The position numbers and the translations under genes are program-made. Shown one piece after another: positions 10,383 to 19,470 of a stretch of DNA of 64,000 bases (position 1 is its first letter; each line of letters starts with the position of its first letter). This stretch comes from Tsukamurella spumae (lineage in GTDB: Bacteria; Actinomycetota; Actinomycetes; Mycobacteriales; Mycobacteriaceae). The stretch covers positions 1 through 64,000 of the forward strand of contig NZ_JAAXOQ010000015.1 of assembly GCF_012396015.1 (NCBI RefSeq). Direction: 5' to 3'. The notes beneath the pieces were generated by a model. That model saw only the letters and a list, made by a program, of their open reading frames with translations, was not told the origin of the DNA and made no database searches.

Positions 10383-11480
10383 TCAGTAGGATTCGCCGAG
10401 CCTGCTCTGCGCGTTCGACTGGTCGTACTCGCCGTCCTCGATGACGACGGTCTGGGCGACCGGCTTACCGTCGAGGAAGCTCGACAGCGTCGAGAAGGCG
10501 AGCGGCCCGAACCGCGGATTCGATTCGACCACACCGTTGTAGCGGTTCTGCGCCACCTGGCTGACGGCGTTGCGGGTGCCGTCGACTGAGTAGAGCTGGA
10601 TGTCCTTGCCGGGCTGCTTCCCCGACGCCACGATCGCGGCCTGCGCGCCGAGGCCCATCTCGTCGTTCTCGGCGTAGAAGGCCTTGAGGTCCGGATACTG
10701 CTGCAGCAACTGCTCGGCCACCGTCTGCCCCTTGCCCCGGGCGAACTCGCCGGTCTGCTGCGCCACGATCTGGATGCCGGGCGCCGATGCCTTGATCTCA
10801 TCGACGAAGCCCTTGGTGCGGTCGGTGGTGACCGTGTTGCCCGAGGTGCCGAGCAGGATCGCGACCTTGCCGGTGCCACCCGTGCCCTTGATCAGCTGCT
10901 GCGCGGCGCGCTTGCCCTGTTCGACGAAGTCGGAGCCGAGGAAGGAGACGTAGTCCTTGCACGCCGCGGCATTGAGCTTGCGGTCGACGGTGAGGACCGG
11001 GATGTTCTTCTCCCGCGCCTGGCGGAGCGCGGGCTCCAGGCCATCGCTGTTGAGGGGCGCCACGACGAGCACGTTGGCGCCCTGGCTGATCAGGTCCTGG
11101 ATGTCGCTGATCTGCTTGGAGAGCTGGCTCTGGGCGTTGGTCGCGATGAACCGCTTGACTCCGACCTTCTTCGCCTCCTCGGTGATCGACCGCGTCTCGG
11201 CGATACGGAAGGGGTTGTCCTCCTTCTCCGACTGGGAGAACCCGACGACCGCATCCTTGAGCGCGATCTTCTGGCCGCCGTACGCCGCGAGATCGCAGGT
11301 GGGTCCGTCCGATGCGCGGGCGCGCTGGGTGTTCTCGCTCGCCGACGACGCCGTATCCGTGGACCCGGTGTTCGTGCAGCCGGCGAGCGCGACCCCCACC
11401 GACATGACGGTCGCGGACAGGATGAGAACGGGCCGCGCGGGGACGGCTCCGGACCGTCGAATCGCCTGGTGAACGCGCAT
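10383..11480 (-). CDS. Periplasmic-type sugar-binding lipoprotein (YtfQ-like)
   Basis: Substrate-binding lipoprotein of 365 residues. ATG 11480 is preceded by AGGAGG at a 9-base spacing; upstream in-frame codons lack homology. A signal sequence ends in the lipobox ALAGC. The mature domain is the peripla_BP_4 fold and follows E. coli YtfQ closely in motif order: VGFSQSEKEDNPFRIAETRS, LTVDRKLNA, LGTSGNTVTTDRTKGF, GEFARGKG, AENDEMGLGA, GKDIQLYSVDG. YtfQ binds galactofuranose/galactopyranose, a sugar of interest because actinobacterial arabinogalactan contains galactofuranose. Substrate identity here is inferred from similarity only. It is the first gene of the importer operon. Confidence 0.88.
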   Translation of the reverse strand: MRVHQAIRRSGAVPARPVLILSATVMSVGVALAGCTNTGSTDTASSASENTQRARASDGPTCDLAAYGGQKIALKDAVVGFSQSEKEDNPFRIAETRSITEEAKKVGVKRFIATNAQSQLSKQISDIQDLISQGANVLVVAPLNSDGLEPALRQAREKNIPVLTVDRKLNAAACKDYVSFLGSDFVEQGKRAAQQLIKGTGGTGKVAILLGTSGNTVTTDRTKGFVDEIKASAPGIQIVAQQTGEFARGKGQTVAEQLLQQYPDLKAFYAENDEMGLGAQAAIVASGKQPGKDIQLYSVDGTRNAVSQVAQNRYNGVVESNPRFGPLAFSTLSSFLDGKPVAQTVVIEDGEYDQSNAQSRLGESY

Positions 11481-11719
11481 GATGATGAACCTCCTGGACG
11501 AGCTCGCGACCACCTCGGCCGCACGCTGAAACGAACAGTAACTCACATCTACGCACGCGATTGCACAGTTTGCGAAATCAGTGCTGTTCGAAAATGTGAA
11601 CCGCCGGGCGCGCGGTCGCGTCGGGCCGCCCCGGCGCGGGCGATATCGCACAATCAGTCGATACAGGTGATATCACTAGAACATTCGCGTAGGATGAGGG
11701 GAGACGGAGGGAGGGGCCG
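11481..11719. promoter_or_regulatory. Divergent intergenic region between sugar importer and HNH gene
   Basis: A 239-bp gap with lower GC than its flanks. On the minus strand it holds the importer ribosome-binding site AGGAGG (11490-11495) and AT-richer sequence around 11520-11600 suited to a promoter. On the plus strand TAGGAT near 11690 is a possible -10 for the HNH gene, and the octamer TGATATCA near 11670 is a perfect palindrome. No repressor site can be assigned with confidence. Confidence 0.4.
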
Positions 11720-13336
11720 ATGGGTATCACCACCTGCACGGCAGCGGAGTACACCGCCGCCCTCGAATCCTTCGAACAAGCCGTCGGGATCCTCGCGTCC
11801 GCGGATCCGGTGCTACTCGATTCCGCTGCAGTGCTGGACTCGCTCGGCAGGCTCGAGACCGCGGCCCGGCAGGTGCCGTACCTCCAGCACACGCTCACGC
11901 GGGTCGCCGATGAGCAGGGACTGCCCGCGCAACTCGGCTACACCGGCATGCGCGAACTGCTCGTCCAGCGGCTGCGTCTCGGCGGATCGGAGGCGCGGGA
12001 CCGGATCCACGGCGCCCGCGATCGCGCGCCCCGGCACGTACACGGGGAACCGCCCGAGCCGCGCTTCGCCCTGGTGGCCGAGGCACAACAAGAGGGCACG
12101 ATCTCGGACCGGCACGCCTGCGTCATCGAGCGCATCTTCCAGAGCTGCCGCAGGACCATCAAGCCCGACGAGGCCGCCATCCTCGAGGACGTCCTGGTTA
12201 CCGCCGCTGCAGACGTTCCGCCCGAGGATCTGCATGTGATCGGCAAACGCGCGCTCGCCCACCTCGATCCCGACGGTGCGGAGCCGAACAGCGAGGTCGT
12301 CTCCCGGGCCCGCGGGCTCACCGTGGGCAAGCAGGACGACGATCTGATGACGCCGCTCGACGGCGACCTCTCCCCCGAGTGCCGCGCGCTCCTGGACACG
12401 ATTCTTGAGAAGCTCGCGCGGCCCGGCGTGAACAACCCCGAGGACGCCGACGCGCCGGTCGATCCCGCCGATCAGGAGGCCGTGCGAGCCGCGGCGAGGC
12501 GCGACACCCGCACCACGGCCCAACGCAACCACGACGCACTCGTCACCGCGCTGACGATCGCGATCAACTCCGGTGCGCTCGGACAACACCGGGGTGTCGC
12601 GTGCGTGCCGATCATCACCCTCACGATCGACCAGGTCGAGTCCGAGACCGGGATCGCCACCACGGCCACCGGCGGGCGCATGCCCGTCGAGGACGCGCTG
12701 CGCATGATGGGCGCGAACCCGCGGTACGTGCTCGTCCTGGACCTGCAATCGCGCCCGCTGTTCCTCGGCCGGGAGAAGCGTCTCGCCTCCGCCGATCAGC
12801 GGATCGCGCTCTACGGATCGGAGAAGGGGTGCACCGCACCGGGTTGCGATGCACCCGCCACCCGCTGCCAGGTGCATCACATCACCGAATGGGCCGACGG
12901 CGGCCCCACCGACATCACGTGCCTGACACTCGCCTGCGACGCCCACCACGGCAAGGTGGTCCCCGGGACCGGCGAGTTCCCCCGCGGCTGGGACACGATC
13001 ACCGTCCGCGAGGGCGACTACGCCGGCCGTACCGGATGGCGCCGCACGGCGGACCCGTCCCACGAATACCGGGTCAATCACAAGCACCACGCGGACGAGC
13101 TGTACCGCCGGGCCCTGCAGCGCTGGCTGCGCCGCCGGGACGGGCTGATCAACCTCTGGCGCAGCGAGGAGCTCCGCGTGCAGTACCAGCGGTTCGTCGG
13201 CGCCATCGACCACGACATCGCCGACATCCTCGACGGTCCCCACGGCCCACACATCCTCGAATCACTTCTCTCGGAACACGACGCGGACGAGCCGTGGAAC
13301 CGGGACATGCCCGCCGACCTGCGCCCCGCAGCCTGA
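11720..13336 (+). CDS. DUF222 domain-containing HNH endonuclease (13E12-repeat type)
   Basis: 538 residues with an N-terminal DUF222 region and a C-terminal HNH nuclease domain. The HNH core CTAPGCDAPATRCQVHHITEWA...CDAHH shows the zinc-holding cysteines and the catalytic HH pair. The family includes the M. tuberculosis 13E12 repeat proteins and is often multi-copy in Mycobacteriales; its role is unsettled and a mobile, homing-like life style has been suggested. ATG 11720 follows a purine-rich stretch (GGAGGGAGGGG). The gene stands alone on the plus strand between minus-strand operons, which fits a mobile origin. No terminal repeats or target duplication were seen. Codon use is a little less GC-extreme than its neighbours. 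Confidence 0.9.
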   Translation: MGITTCTAAEYTAALESFEQAVGILASADPVLLDSAAVLDSLGRLETAARQVPYLQHTLTRVADEQGLPAQLGYTGMRELLVQRLRLGGSEARDRIHGARDRAPRHVHGEPPEPRFALVAEAQQEGTISDRHACVIERIFQSCRRTIKPDEAAILEDVLVTAAADVPPEDLHVIGKRALAHLDPDGAEPNSEVVSRARGLTVGKQDDDLMTPLDGDLSPECRALLDTILEKLARPGVNNPEDADAPVDPADQEAVRAAARRDTRTTAQRNHDALVTALTIAINSGALGQHRGVACVPIITLTIDQVESETGIATTATGGRMPVEDALRMMGANPRYVLVLDLQSRPLFLGREKRLASADQRIALYGSEKGCTAPGCDAPATRCQVHHITEWADGGPTDITCLTLACDAHHGKVVPGTGEFPRGWDTITVREGDYAGRTGWRRTADPSHEYRVNHKHHADELYRRALQRWLRRRDGLINLWRSEELRVQYQRFVGAIDHDIADILDGPHGPHILESLLSEHDADEPWNRDMPADLRPAA

Positions 13337-13357
13337 CGGCGCCGCTATCGAGGAAGC

Positions 13358-14731
13358 TCAGCCCTCCTCGTCGTCGTCGGTGCGCAGGTGCTCCGCGGGC
13401 CAGTCGAGGGAGTCGAGGGGGTCGGCCTCGCGGAGATCGGCATCGTCGACCTTGAAACTGCGCATGCGCCCCGGCCCGGAGGTACGGGTCTCGAACCGCA
13501 CGCTGAGCACGCCGTGCCCGGTGCCCTGCACCCAGCCGTGCCCGAACTCGGGGTGCCGGACGTCCATGCCGGGGCGCCAGCCGATCAGGGCGGGCGCGTC
13601 GTCGATCGCAGGTCCGGAATCGGCGGTCTCCGCCTCCGGCGGCGCATCGGGAGCCTCGTCCCCGAACAACGTGAACTGCTCGATACTGCTCAGCCCCGTG
13701 AAACCCACGCCCACGAGGCGCAGGCCGCCGATCTCCATGGGGTCGAGGGCGAGGCGCTGCGCGGTCGCCGTGAGCACCGCACCATCGGTGGTGGCGGACG
13801 GGAGGGTCGCGGACCGAGTGAGCAGGGACATGTCCGACCGCTTCAACTTGAGCACGACGGTGCGCGCCCCTCGCCCGTCCCGCCGCAGCCGGCGCAGCGC
13901 GTGCTCGGCGCTGCGATCGATCTCCCGGCGCAGGGCGTTCATGGTGGTCACGTCGGTCTCAAGGGTGTGCTCGGCGCTGATGGACTTCGCCTCGCCGTTG
14001 ACCGCCACCGGCCGGTCGTCCTCGCCCCGCGCGAGCCGGTGCAGCGCGGGCCCCAGCGTGACGCCGAGCACCGAGACCACCTCGACCTCGCTCATCGACG
14101 CGAATTGACCGATCGTGTCGACCCCCAAGCGGGACAGCCGCTCCCCCGCGACCGGGCCGATCCCCCAGAGCTTGCGGACGGGCAGCGGGTACAGCATCGA
14201 CTCCTGCGCGGCGGGCGGGATGATGGACACCCCGTCGGGCTTCGCGAGCCCGGACGCGATCTTCGCGGCCTGCTTGCCCGCCCCCGCGCCGACCGACGCG
14301 ACGAGGCCCGTCGCCTCCCGGATCCGGGACCGCAGCCGCTCGGCGAAGGCCACCACCTCGTCCGTCGACGCCCCGGCGAGCTCGACCGGCTCGCCGAAGG
14401 CCTCGTCGAAGGACAAGGTCTCGACGACGGGGATGAGCTCGCGCACCGCCCCGAAGACGCGCCGGCTGACCGTCCCGTACAGCGCCCCGCGCGGCGGCAG
14501 CACCACGGCGGACGCGCCGACGAGCCGACGCGCCTGGTGCATCGGCATCGCCGAGCGTGCGCCGAAGACCCGCGCCTCGTACGAGCAGCCGGCGACCACG
14601 CCGCGGCCGCCGAGCCCGCCCACCAGGACCGGGCGCCCGCGCAGGGTGGGCCGGGTCAGCTGCTCGCAGGACGCGAAGAAGGCGTCCATGTCGAAGTGCA
14701 GCACCCAGCGGCGGCTGCGATCGTCGGACAC
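13358..14731 (-). CDS. dinB: DNA polymerase IV (Y-family translesion polymerase, DinB1/DinX type)
   Basis: 457-residue error-prone polymerase that bypasses DNA lesions. Catalytic motifs are FDMDAFFA (residues 13-20) and SFDEAF, the form found in actinobacterial DinB1, giving the three metal-binding acidic residues. [14 protein letters not shown] is the fingers signature. Helix-hairpin-helix and little-finger domains follow, then a beta-clamp-binding motif QFTLF, then an extra C-terminal domain of about 60 residues ([22 protein letters not shown]) of the Tudor/KOW-like kind seen also on PcrA. The start is GTG 14731, only 3 bp after the vapC stop, so it could be co-transcribed with the toxin-antitoxin pair. 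Equivalent to Rv1537 beside ileS. Confidence 0.93.
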   Translation of the reverse strand: MSDDRSRRWVLHFDMDAFFASCEQLTRPTLRGRPVLVGGLGGRGVVAGCSYEARVFGARSAMPMHQARRLVGASAVVLPPRGALYGTVSRRVFGAVRELIPVVETLSFDEAFGEPVELAGASTDEVVAFAERLRSRIREATGLVASVGAGAGKQAAKIASGLAKPDGVSIIPPAAQESMLYPLPVRKLWGIGPVAGERLSRLGVDTIGQFASMSEVEVVSVLGVTLGPALHRLARGEDDRPVAVNGEAKSISAEHTLETDVTTMNALRREIDRSAEHALRRLRRDGRGARTVVLKLKRSDMSLLTRSATLPSATTDGAVLTATAQRLALDPMEIGGLRLVGVGFTGLSSIEQFTLFGDEAPDAPPEAETADSGPAIDDAPALIGWRPGMDVRHPEFGHGWVQGTGHGVLSVRFETRTSGPGRMRSFKVDDADLREADPLDSLDWPAEHLRTDDDEEG

Positions 14732-14734
14732 CGA

Positions 14735-15127
14735 CTACACCGTGACGACGCGCAGGAGATCCTCGAGTCCCGCGAAGTCGTCCGGGTTGCGCGTGTAGAC
14801 GTCCAGCCCGTGCGCGTGGGCGGTCGCGGCGATGAGCAGGTCGGCGAGGCGGCGACGGGGTGCTCTCCCGCGGCGGAACACCGCCGCGGCGACCAGGCCG
14901 TAGCTCGCGGCCGCGATGGCGTCGAACGGAATCGGCTCGAACACGGCGGTCACCTCCTGCAGCCGGAGCTGCCGGCGCGCCGCCTCCATCGGATCCGCGG
15001 TCAGGTGCGGTGCGGCGGCGAGCTCGGCCGCCGTGATCGCCGCGATCGCGGTGATCTCCGGTACCGCGTCGATCACCTCCGGCATCGCGATCAACACGGA
15101 CGTGTCGAGCAGACCGGGTGCGCTCAC
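14735..15127 (-). CDS. vapC: PIN-domain toxin (VapC family ribonuclease)
   Basis: About 130 residues of PIN-domain nuclease. The first acidic residue is in LLDTSVLI, a second in the ITAAELAAA region and a third in the LADLLIAATAHAHGLDVYTRNPDDF block, the usual Mg2+-binding set. VapC toxins cleave RNA, typically tRNA or rRNA. The GTG at 15127 overlaps the antitoxin TGA (GTGA); a second in-frame GTG lies three bases earlier. The small upstream gene encodes the antitoxin. The RNA target cannot be deduced. Confidence 0.88.
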   Translation of the reverse strand: MSAPGLLDTSVLIAMPEVIDAVPEITAIAAITAAELAAAPHLTADPMEAARRQLRLQEVTAVFEPIPFDAIAAASYGLVAAAVFRRGRAPRRRLADLLIAATAHAHGLDVYTRNPDDFAGLEDLLRVVTV

Positions 15128-15375
15128 CACGGCTCCTGCTCGGCCAGGGAATCCACGTCGGCGCGGAAGGCCTCGGCGTCGATGCGGACGCCCGCGCCGA
15201 GTGCGTTCCGCAGATCCGCCCGGCGCACGAACATCCGCCGCCCCGCGCCGACGGGGCGCAGCTCGGCGACCGGAGTTCCGTTACGGGTGACCACGAAGGT
15301 CTCCCCCGCCTCGACGGACTTCATCACCGCAGCGTTGTCGTTGCGGAGCTCGCGTTGCGCGATCACCCTGCCCAT
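15124..15375 (-). CDS. Phd/YefM-type antitoxin
   Basis: 83-residue antitoxin. The N-terminal MGRVIAQRELRNDNAAVMKSV...GETFVVTRNGTPVAEL pattern is the Phd/YefM DNA-binding fold, which dimerises on the operon promoter; the C-terminal half (FRADVDSLAEQEPW) is the flexible toxin-neutralising tail. The GTGA overlap with vapC gives antitoxin-first, coupled translation, as usual for type II systems. Just upstream, 15376-15420, the sequence TAGCGCAGATCGCTA holds an inverted repeat (TAGCG/CGCTA) that could be the autoregulatory operator. Confidence 0.87.
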   Translation of the reverse strand: MGRVIAQRELRNDNAAVMKSVEAGETFVVTRNGTPVAELRPVGAGRRMFVRRADLRNALGAGVRIDAEAFRADVDSLAEQEPW

Positions 15376-15380
15376 ACGCC

Positions 15381-15407
15381 CACTGTAGCGCAGATCGCTA
15401 CAGTGGG
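15381..15407. promoter_or_regulatory. Inverted-repeat candidate operator upstream of the antitoxin gene
   Basis: The sequence CACTGTAGCG / CAGAT / CGCTACAGTG around 15381-15405 is a near-perfect palindrome with 10-base arms, 6 bp upstream of the antitoxin start. Phd/YefM antitoxins repress their own promoter through palindromes placed exactly like this, so autoregulatory binding is the natural reading. It also overlaps the expected minus-strand promoter. Confidence 0.65.
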
Positions 15408-15426
15408 CTACGCACGTTCCCGCAGC

Positions 15427-18400
15427 TCAGGCCTTGGTGAGTCGGCCCCGGACGCCATCGCCCAGATCCACACTGTCGGGCGCCGCGGGGTCCAGAGCAG
15501 CGAACTCAAGCGACGTGGCCAGTACCTCACCCGCGATCAGGTCCCGGTGCTGTTCGGCAGCCGCCCGGTGCTCCTGCGGCACGTCGAGCACCAGCGCGAT
15601 CCGATCGCTGACGTCGAGCCCCGCGGACCGTCGGGCCTCCTGCAGCTCGCGGATGCGATCCTTGGCCCAGCCCTCGGCCTCGAGCTCGGCGTCGACCGTC
15701 AGGTCGAGCACCACGAGCCCGCCGCCGTCGGGCAACTCCGCGGTGGAATCGGGCGCGGCGGCGACCAGCTTGCGCGTGTACTCGCCGTCCTGGAGCGGGA
15801 TCCCGGCGGCGACCAGCGCACCGTCGACCACCTCGTAGTCCCCGGACTTCACGGCCTTGATCACCGTCTGCACGTCCTTGCCCAGGCGCGGGCCCGCCGC
15901 GCGGGCGTTGACCGCGATCTCGACCCGTCCGTACTGATCCGCGTCGGGCGAGACGGTGACCTCCCGGACGTTCACCTCGTCGGCGATGATCGAGGCGAAG
16001 GGCGCGAGCTTGTCCGCGTCGGGCCCGGCGACGGTCAGCGAGTGCAGCGGCAGCCGCACGCGCAGCTTGTTCGCCTTGCGCACCGACGACGCGACGGAGC
16101 ACACGTCCCGGACCTCGTCCATCGCGGCGACCAGCTCCGGATCCGCGGGCAGGTCCGTCTCCGACGGCCAGTCGGTCAGGTGCACCGACTCGCCGCCGGT
16201 GAGGCCGCGCCACATCGCCTCGGTGGCCATCGGCAGCAGCGGCGCCGCGAGCCGGCAGACGGTCTCCAGCACGGTGTACAGGGTGTCGAAGGCACCGTCG
16301 TCCGCGCCGTCCCAGAACCGTGCCCGCGAGCGGCGCACGTACCAGTTGGTCAGCGCGTCGACGAACAGCCGCAGCTCCTCGCAGGCGTCGGCGATGTTGC
16401 AGGTGTCCAGTGCCTCCGTCATGGCGTCGCGGGTCTGCGCCAGCTTCGCGAGGATGTACCGGTCCAGCACGTCCTGCGAGTCCGTGCGCCAGGTGGCCGG
16501 CTTCTCCGCGTACAGCTGCAGGAACGAGTAGGCGTTCCACAGCGGCAGCAGCGTCTGCCGGACGCCGTCGCGGATGCCCTGCTCGGTGACCACGAGGTTG
16601 CCGCCGCGCAGGATGGGCGAGGCCATGAGGAACCAGCGCATCGCGTCGGAGCCGTCGCGGTTGAAGACCTCGTTGACGTCCGGGTAGTTCCGCTTCGACT
16701 TCGACATCTTGAGGCCGTCGTGGCCGAGGACGATGCCGTGCGCCGCGACCGTGCGGAAGGCGGCGCTGTCGAACAGCGCCGTCGCCAGCACGTGCAGGTT
16801 GTAGAACCAGCCTTTGGTCTGGCCGTTGTACTCGACGATGAAGTCGCCCGGGAAGTGACTGTCGAACCACTCCTGGTTCTCGAACGGGTAGTGCACCTGC
16901 GCGAAGGGCATGGAGCCCGATTCGAACCAGCAGTCCAGCACCTCGGGAACGCGGTGCATCGTCGACTTCCCGGTCGGGTCATCGGGATTCGGCCGGGTCA
17001 GCTCGTCGATGTACGGGCGGTGCAGGTTGTCCGGACGCACGCCGAAGTCGCGCTCCAGCTCGTCCAGCGAGCCGTAGACGTCCACCCGCGGGTACGCGGG
17101 ATCGTCGGAGACCCACACCGGGATCGGTGCGCCCCAGTAGCGGTTGCGGCTGATGTTCCAGTCGCGCGCGCCCTCGACCCACTTGCCGAACTGGCCGTCG
17201 CGGATGTGCGCCGGGTTCCAGGTGATGTCCTGGTTCAGCTCCAGCATGCGCGGGATGATCTTGGTGACCTCGACGAACCACGACGGCACGGCCATGTAGA
17301 TCAGCGGCTGGCCCGAGCGCCACGAGTGCGGGTAGCTGTGCTCGATGGTCTCGTGCCGCAGCAGCCGGCCCTTGGCCTTGAGGTCCTTGGCGATGACGGG
17401 GTTGGCGTCGAACACCTGGAGGCCCTCGTAGGGCGGCACCGCCGAGGTGAACTTCCCGCCCGGGTCCAGCGGCTGCACGACCTCGATGCCGTACTTCCCG
17501 GTGGCGAGGTCCATGTCCTCCTCGCCGAAAGCGGGCGCGAGGTGCACCACGCCGGTACCGGAATCGGTCGTCACGTAGTCCGCGAGGAGCGTCACGTGCG
17601 CCTTCGGGTGGCCGACGAAGAAGTCGAAGGGCGGCTCGTAGGCGGCGAACTCGAGCTCGCGGCCCTTGTACGTTCCCTTGATCTCCGGCGACTCGCCGAG
17701 CTCGCGGGCGTACTGGCCCAACCGCGCCTCGGCCAGCAGGTACTCGCGTCCCTCGAAAGCGGAGCCGTCCTGCGCCTTCACGTGCACGTAGTCGAGGTCC
17801 GGGTGCACCGCGATCGCGAGGTTCGAGGGCAGCGTCCACGGCGTGGTGGTCCAGATCAGCGCCTCGACACCGTCGAGGGCCTCCAGCGCAGTGCCCTTGG
17901 TGCGCAAGGGCATCCCGACGGTGACCGCCGGGTCCTGCCGCATCTTGTAGGCGTCGTCGAGCTTGGACTCCTGATTCGACAGCGGCGTCTGCTCGTACCA
18001 GGAGTACGGCAGCACGCGGTAGCCCTGGTAGATCAGGCCCTTGTCGTGGAGGGTCTTGAACGCCCACATGACGGACTCCATGAAGTCCAGGTCGAGCGTC
18101 TTGTAGTCGTTGTCGAAGTCCACCCAGCGCGCCTGGCGAGTGACGTACTGCCGCCACTCCTCCGTGTACTGCAGCACCGACGTGCGGCAGTAGTCGTTGA
18201 ACTTCGCCACGCCCATGGTCTCGATCTCGGACTTGTCCTTGATCCCCAGCTGGCGCTCCGCCTCGAGCTCGGCGGGCAGGCCGTGGGTGTCCCAGCCGAA
18301 CCGGCGGTCCACCTTCTTCCCGCGCATCGTCTGGTAGCGCGGGACGAGGTCCTTGACGTAGCCGGTCAGCAGGTGGCCGTAGTGCGGCAGGCCGTTCGCG

Positions 18401-18594
18401 AAGGGCGGACCGTCGTAGAAGACGAACTCCTCGGCCTCCGAACGGTTCGCGATGGACTTCCGGAAGGTGTCGTTCGCGGACCAGTACGCGAGGACGCGTT
18501 CCTCGAGGTCCGGGAACGACGGGGTGCCCGCCTTCGCGGGGGCGTCGTCGTCGCGGGTCATGTCCACCAGCGGATAGGGGCGCTTCTCACTCAT
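15427..18594 (-). CDS. ileS: Isoleucyl-tRNA synthetase (eukaryote-like type)
   Basis: 1055-residue class Ia synthetase charging tRNA-Ile. The HIGH motif appears as HYGH (residues 71-74) and KMSKS is intact near residue 630. The HYGH form, the overall length and the C-terminal region without the zinc-finger cysteines of E. coli IleRS match the IleS2-like group found in mycobacteria and relatives, a group noted for low mupirocin sensitivity. The CP1 editing domain lies between the two motifs. ATG 18594 has GAGGAG 5 bases upstream; this Shine-Dalgarno is the regulated element of the T-box leader. The gene lies next to an Rv2144c-like gene and wag31, as in Corynebacterium. Confidence 0.97.
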   Translation of the reverse strand: MSEKRPYPLVDMTRDDDAPAKAGTPSFPDLEERVLAYWSANDTFRKSIANRSEAEEFVFYDGPPFANGLPHYGHLLTGYVKDLVPRYQTMRGKKVDRRFGWDTHGLPAELEAERQLGIKDKSEIETMGVAKFNDYCRTSVLQYTEEWRQYVTRQARWVDFDNDYKTLDLDFMESVMWAFKTLHDKGLIYQGYRVLPYSWYEQTPLSNQESKLDDAYKMRQDPAVTVGMPLRTKGTALEALDGVEALIWTTTPWTLPSNLAIAVHPDLDYVHVKAQDGSAFEGREYLLAEARLGQYARELGESPEIKGTYKGRELEFAAYEPPFDFFVGHPKAHVTLLADYVTTDSGTGVVHLAPAFGEEDMDLATGKYGIEVVQPLDPGGKFTSAVPPYEGLQVFDANPVIAKDLKAKGRLLRHETIEHSYPHSWRSGQPLIYMAVPSWFVEVTKIIPRMLELNQDITWNPAHIRDGQFGKWVEGARDWNISRNRYWGAPIPVWVSDDPAYPRVDVYGSLDELERDFGVRPDNLHRPYIDELTRPNPDDPTGKSTMHRVPEVLDCWFESGSMPFAQVHYPFENQEWFDSHFPGDFIVEYNGQTKGWFYNLHVLATALFDSAAFRTVAAHGIVLGHDGLKMSKSKRNYPDVNEVFNRDGSDAMRWFLMASPILRGGNLVVTEQGIRDGVRQTLLPLWNAYSFLQLYAEKPATWRTDSQDVLDRYILAKLAQTRDAMTEALDTCNIADACEELRLFVDALTNWYVRRSRARFWDGADDGAFDTLYTVLETVCRLAAPLLPMATEAMWRGLTGGESVHLTDWPSETDLPADPELVAAMDEVRDVCSVASSVRKANKLRVRLPLHSLTVAGPDADKLAPFASIIADEVNVREVTVSPDADQYGRVEIAVNARAAGPRLGKDVQTVIKAVKSGDYEVVDGALVAAGIPLQDGEYTRKLVAAAPDSTAELPDGGGLVVLDLTVDAELEAEGWAKDRIRELQEARRSAGLDVSDRIALVLDVPQEHRAAAEQHRDLIAGEVLATSLEFAALDPAAPDSVDLGDGVRGRLTKA

Positions 18595-18599
18595 CGTGA

Positions 18600-18815
18600 C
18601 TCCTCGTGCCGTCTACTACCAGCACGGGGACGATGCCCGGCCTGTGGCCGGGCTCCGCGGTACCACCCCGCTTGCGCCGCCCGGGAAATCCCAGGGCGAC
18701 ACCACTTTCAACGCGGACTGTGACGGGCCCACCCGTCCGGTTCTACTGGGGCCCGCGAGCGGGCCCGTTCTTCCGGATGCTCCCCGGTGATGGCCGGATC
18801 GACGCAGTGCTACCC
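18600..18815 (-). promoter_or_regulatory. T-box riboswitch (translational, ileS leader)
   Basis: The 5' leader of ileS contains the T-box core TGGTACCGCGG at 18655-18665 (minus strand), whose bulge pairs with the CCA end of uncharged tRNA. Upstream is an actinobacterial short Stem I: GGCCATCACCGGGGAG followed by CCGGAAGAACGG, with ATC at 18789-18791 as the isoleucine specifier codon. A perfect 8-bp hairpin (18635-18653) follows the T-box. A CGTGC/GCACG hairpin ends exactly at the ribosome-binding site GAGGAG (18600-18605). No terminator U-tract exists, so control should be at translation initiation, as described for ileS T-boxes of Actinobacteria. TATCCT at 18819-18824 is a possible -10 element. 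Confidence 0.93.
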
Positions 18816-18839
18816 ACAAGGATAGCGGTCAGTACAACA

Positions 18840-19436
18840 TCATTTCGGGTCGGGATCTTCCGACTCGGGTTCCCGGGGCGGCGTCCACTCGGTGCCCCAG
18901 GCCTGATCGACCCGGATCTGCGGGATCTGGTCGGTCATGTCCGGGTCGTACGTCCCGGGCGCGAACAGCCCGCGGGTGCTCTCGTCGTCGGTGTCGGCCG
19001 GCGACTCGTGCTCCCACCCGGTGGGTCCGTTGAGCGGCCCCGCCACGAACTGGGCGGTCGGGCGCGCATCGTCGTCCGGGCCGTCGTGCCGCCCGAACTC
19101 CTCATGCCCGACGGTGCCGGCTTCCCGCGCCGCATCGTCCGCGGCAGTTGCCGCCGCAGAGCCGTCCTCGGGCTCACCCGCGTCGTCGGCCCGGTCCCCC
19201 GGGCTCCAGGCACCCTCGGACCCCTCATCGCCGCCCCGGTCGGGCGACTCGTCCGAGGCCTTACCCGCCTTGTCGCGATCGCCGCGGCGGTAGGTGAGGA
19301 CGTCGCCGAGCAGGAGGACGACGCCGACCACCGAGACCACCACGCACGCGATGGCGAGCCAGAGATTGGCCGTGATCAGGGCGACGATCAGCAGAACGAA
19401 CCCGATGACCGTCGCCCCCAGAGCTGCTAGCAGCAT
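18840..19436 (-). CDS. Rv2144c-like membrane protein with acidic tail
   Basis: 198-residue protein with two adjacent transmembrane helices at residues 1-45 (MLLAALGATVIGFVLLIVAL and LWLAIACVVVSVVGVVLLLG), a short basic turn, then a long acidic, Ala/Gly/Asp-rich tail predicted to be disordered. It follows wag31 on the same strand after a 34-bp gap, matching the position of Rv2144c beside Rv2145c (wag31). Function is unknown; the cytoplasmic acidic tail and position suggest a partner of the polar growth machinery, which is inference only. Confidence 0.7.
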   Translation of the reverse strand: MLLAALGATVIGFVLLIVALITANLWLAIACVVVSVVGVVLLLGDVLTYRRGDRDKAGKASDESPDRGGDEGSEGAWSPGDRADDAGEPEDGSAAATAADDAAREAGTVGHEEFGRHDGPDDDARPTAQFVAGPLNGPTGWEHESPADTDDESTRGLFAPGTYDPDMTDQIPQIRVDQAWGTEWTPPREPESEDPDPK

Positions 19437-19470
19437 GAGAACTCCGCCTTAGTACCGGCCGGCTCCAGCC

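Noticed and set aside
12836-12960. HNH domain as part of an integrase, intron or restriction system
   Set aside because: No methyltransferase, group II intron structure or att-like repeats are nearby; DUF222 explains the protein.
15118-18723. Very long plus-strand open frame opposite ileS (and a similar one at 29203-31773)
   Set aside because: These are GC-bias shadows: residue content is low complexity (R, H, V, L, D), no motifs are seen, and the opposite strand has well-conserved genes.
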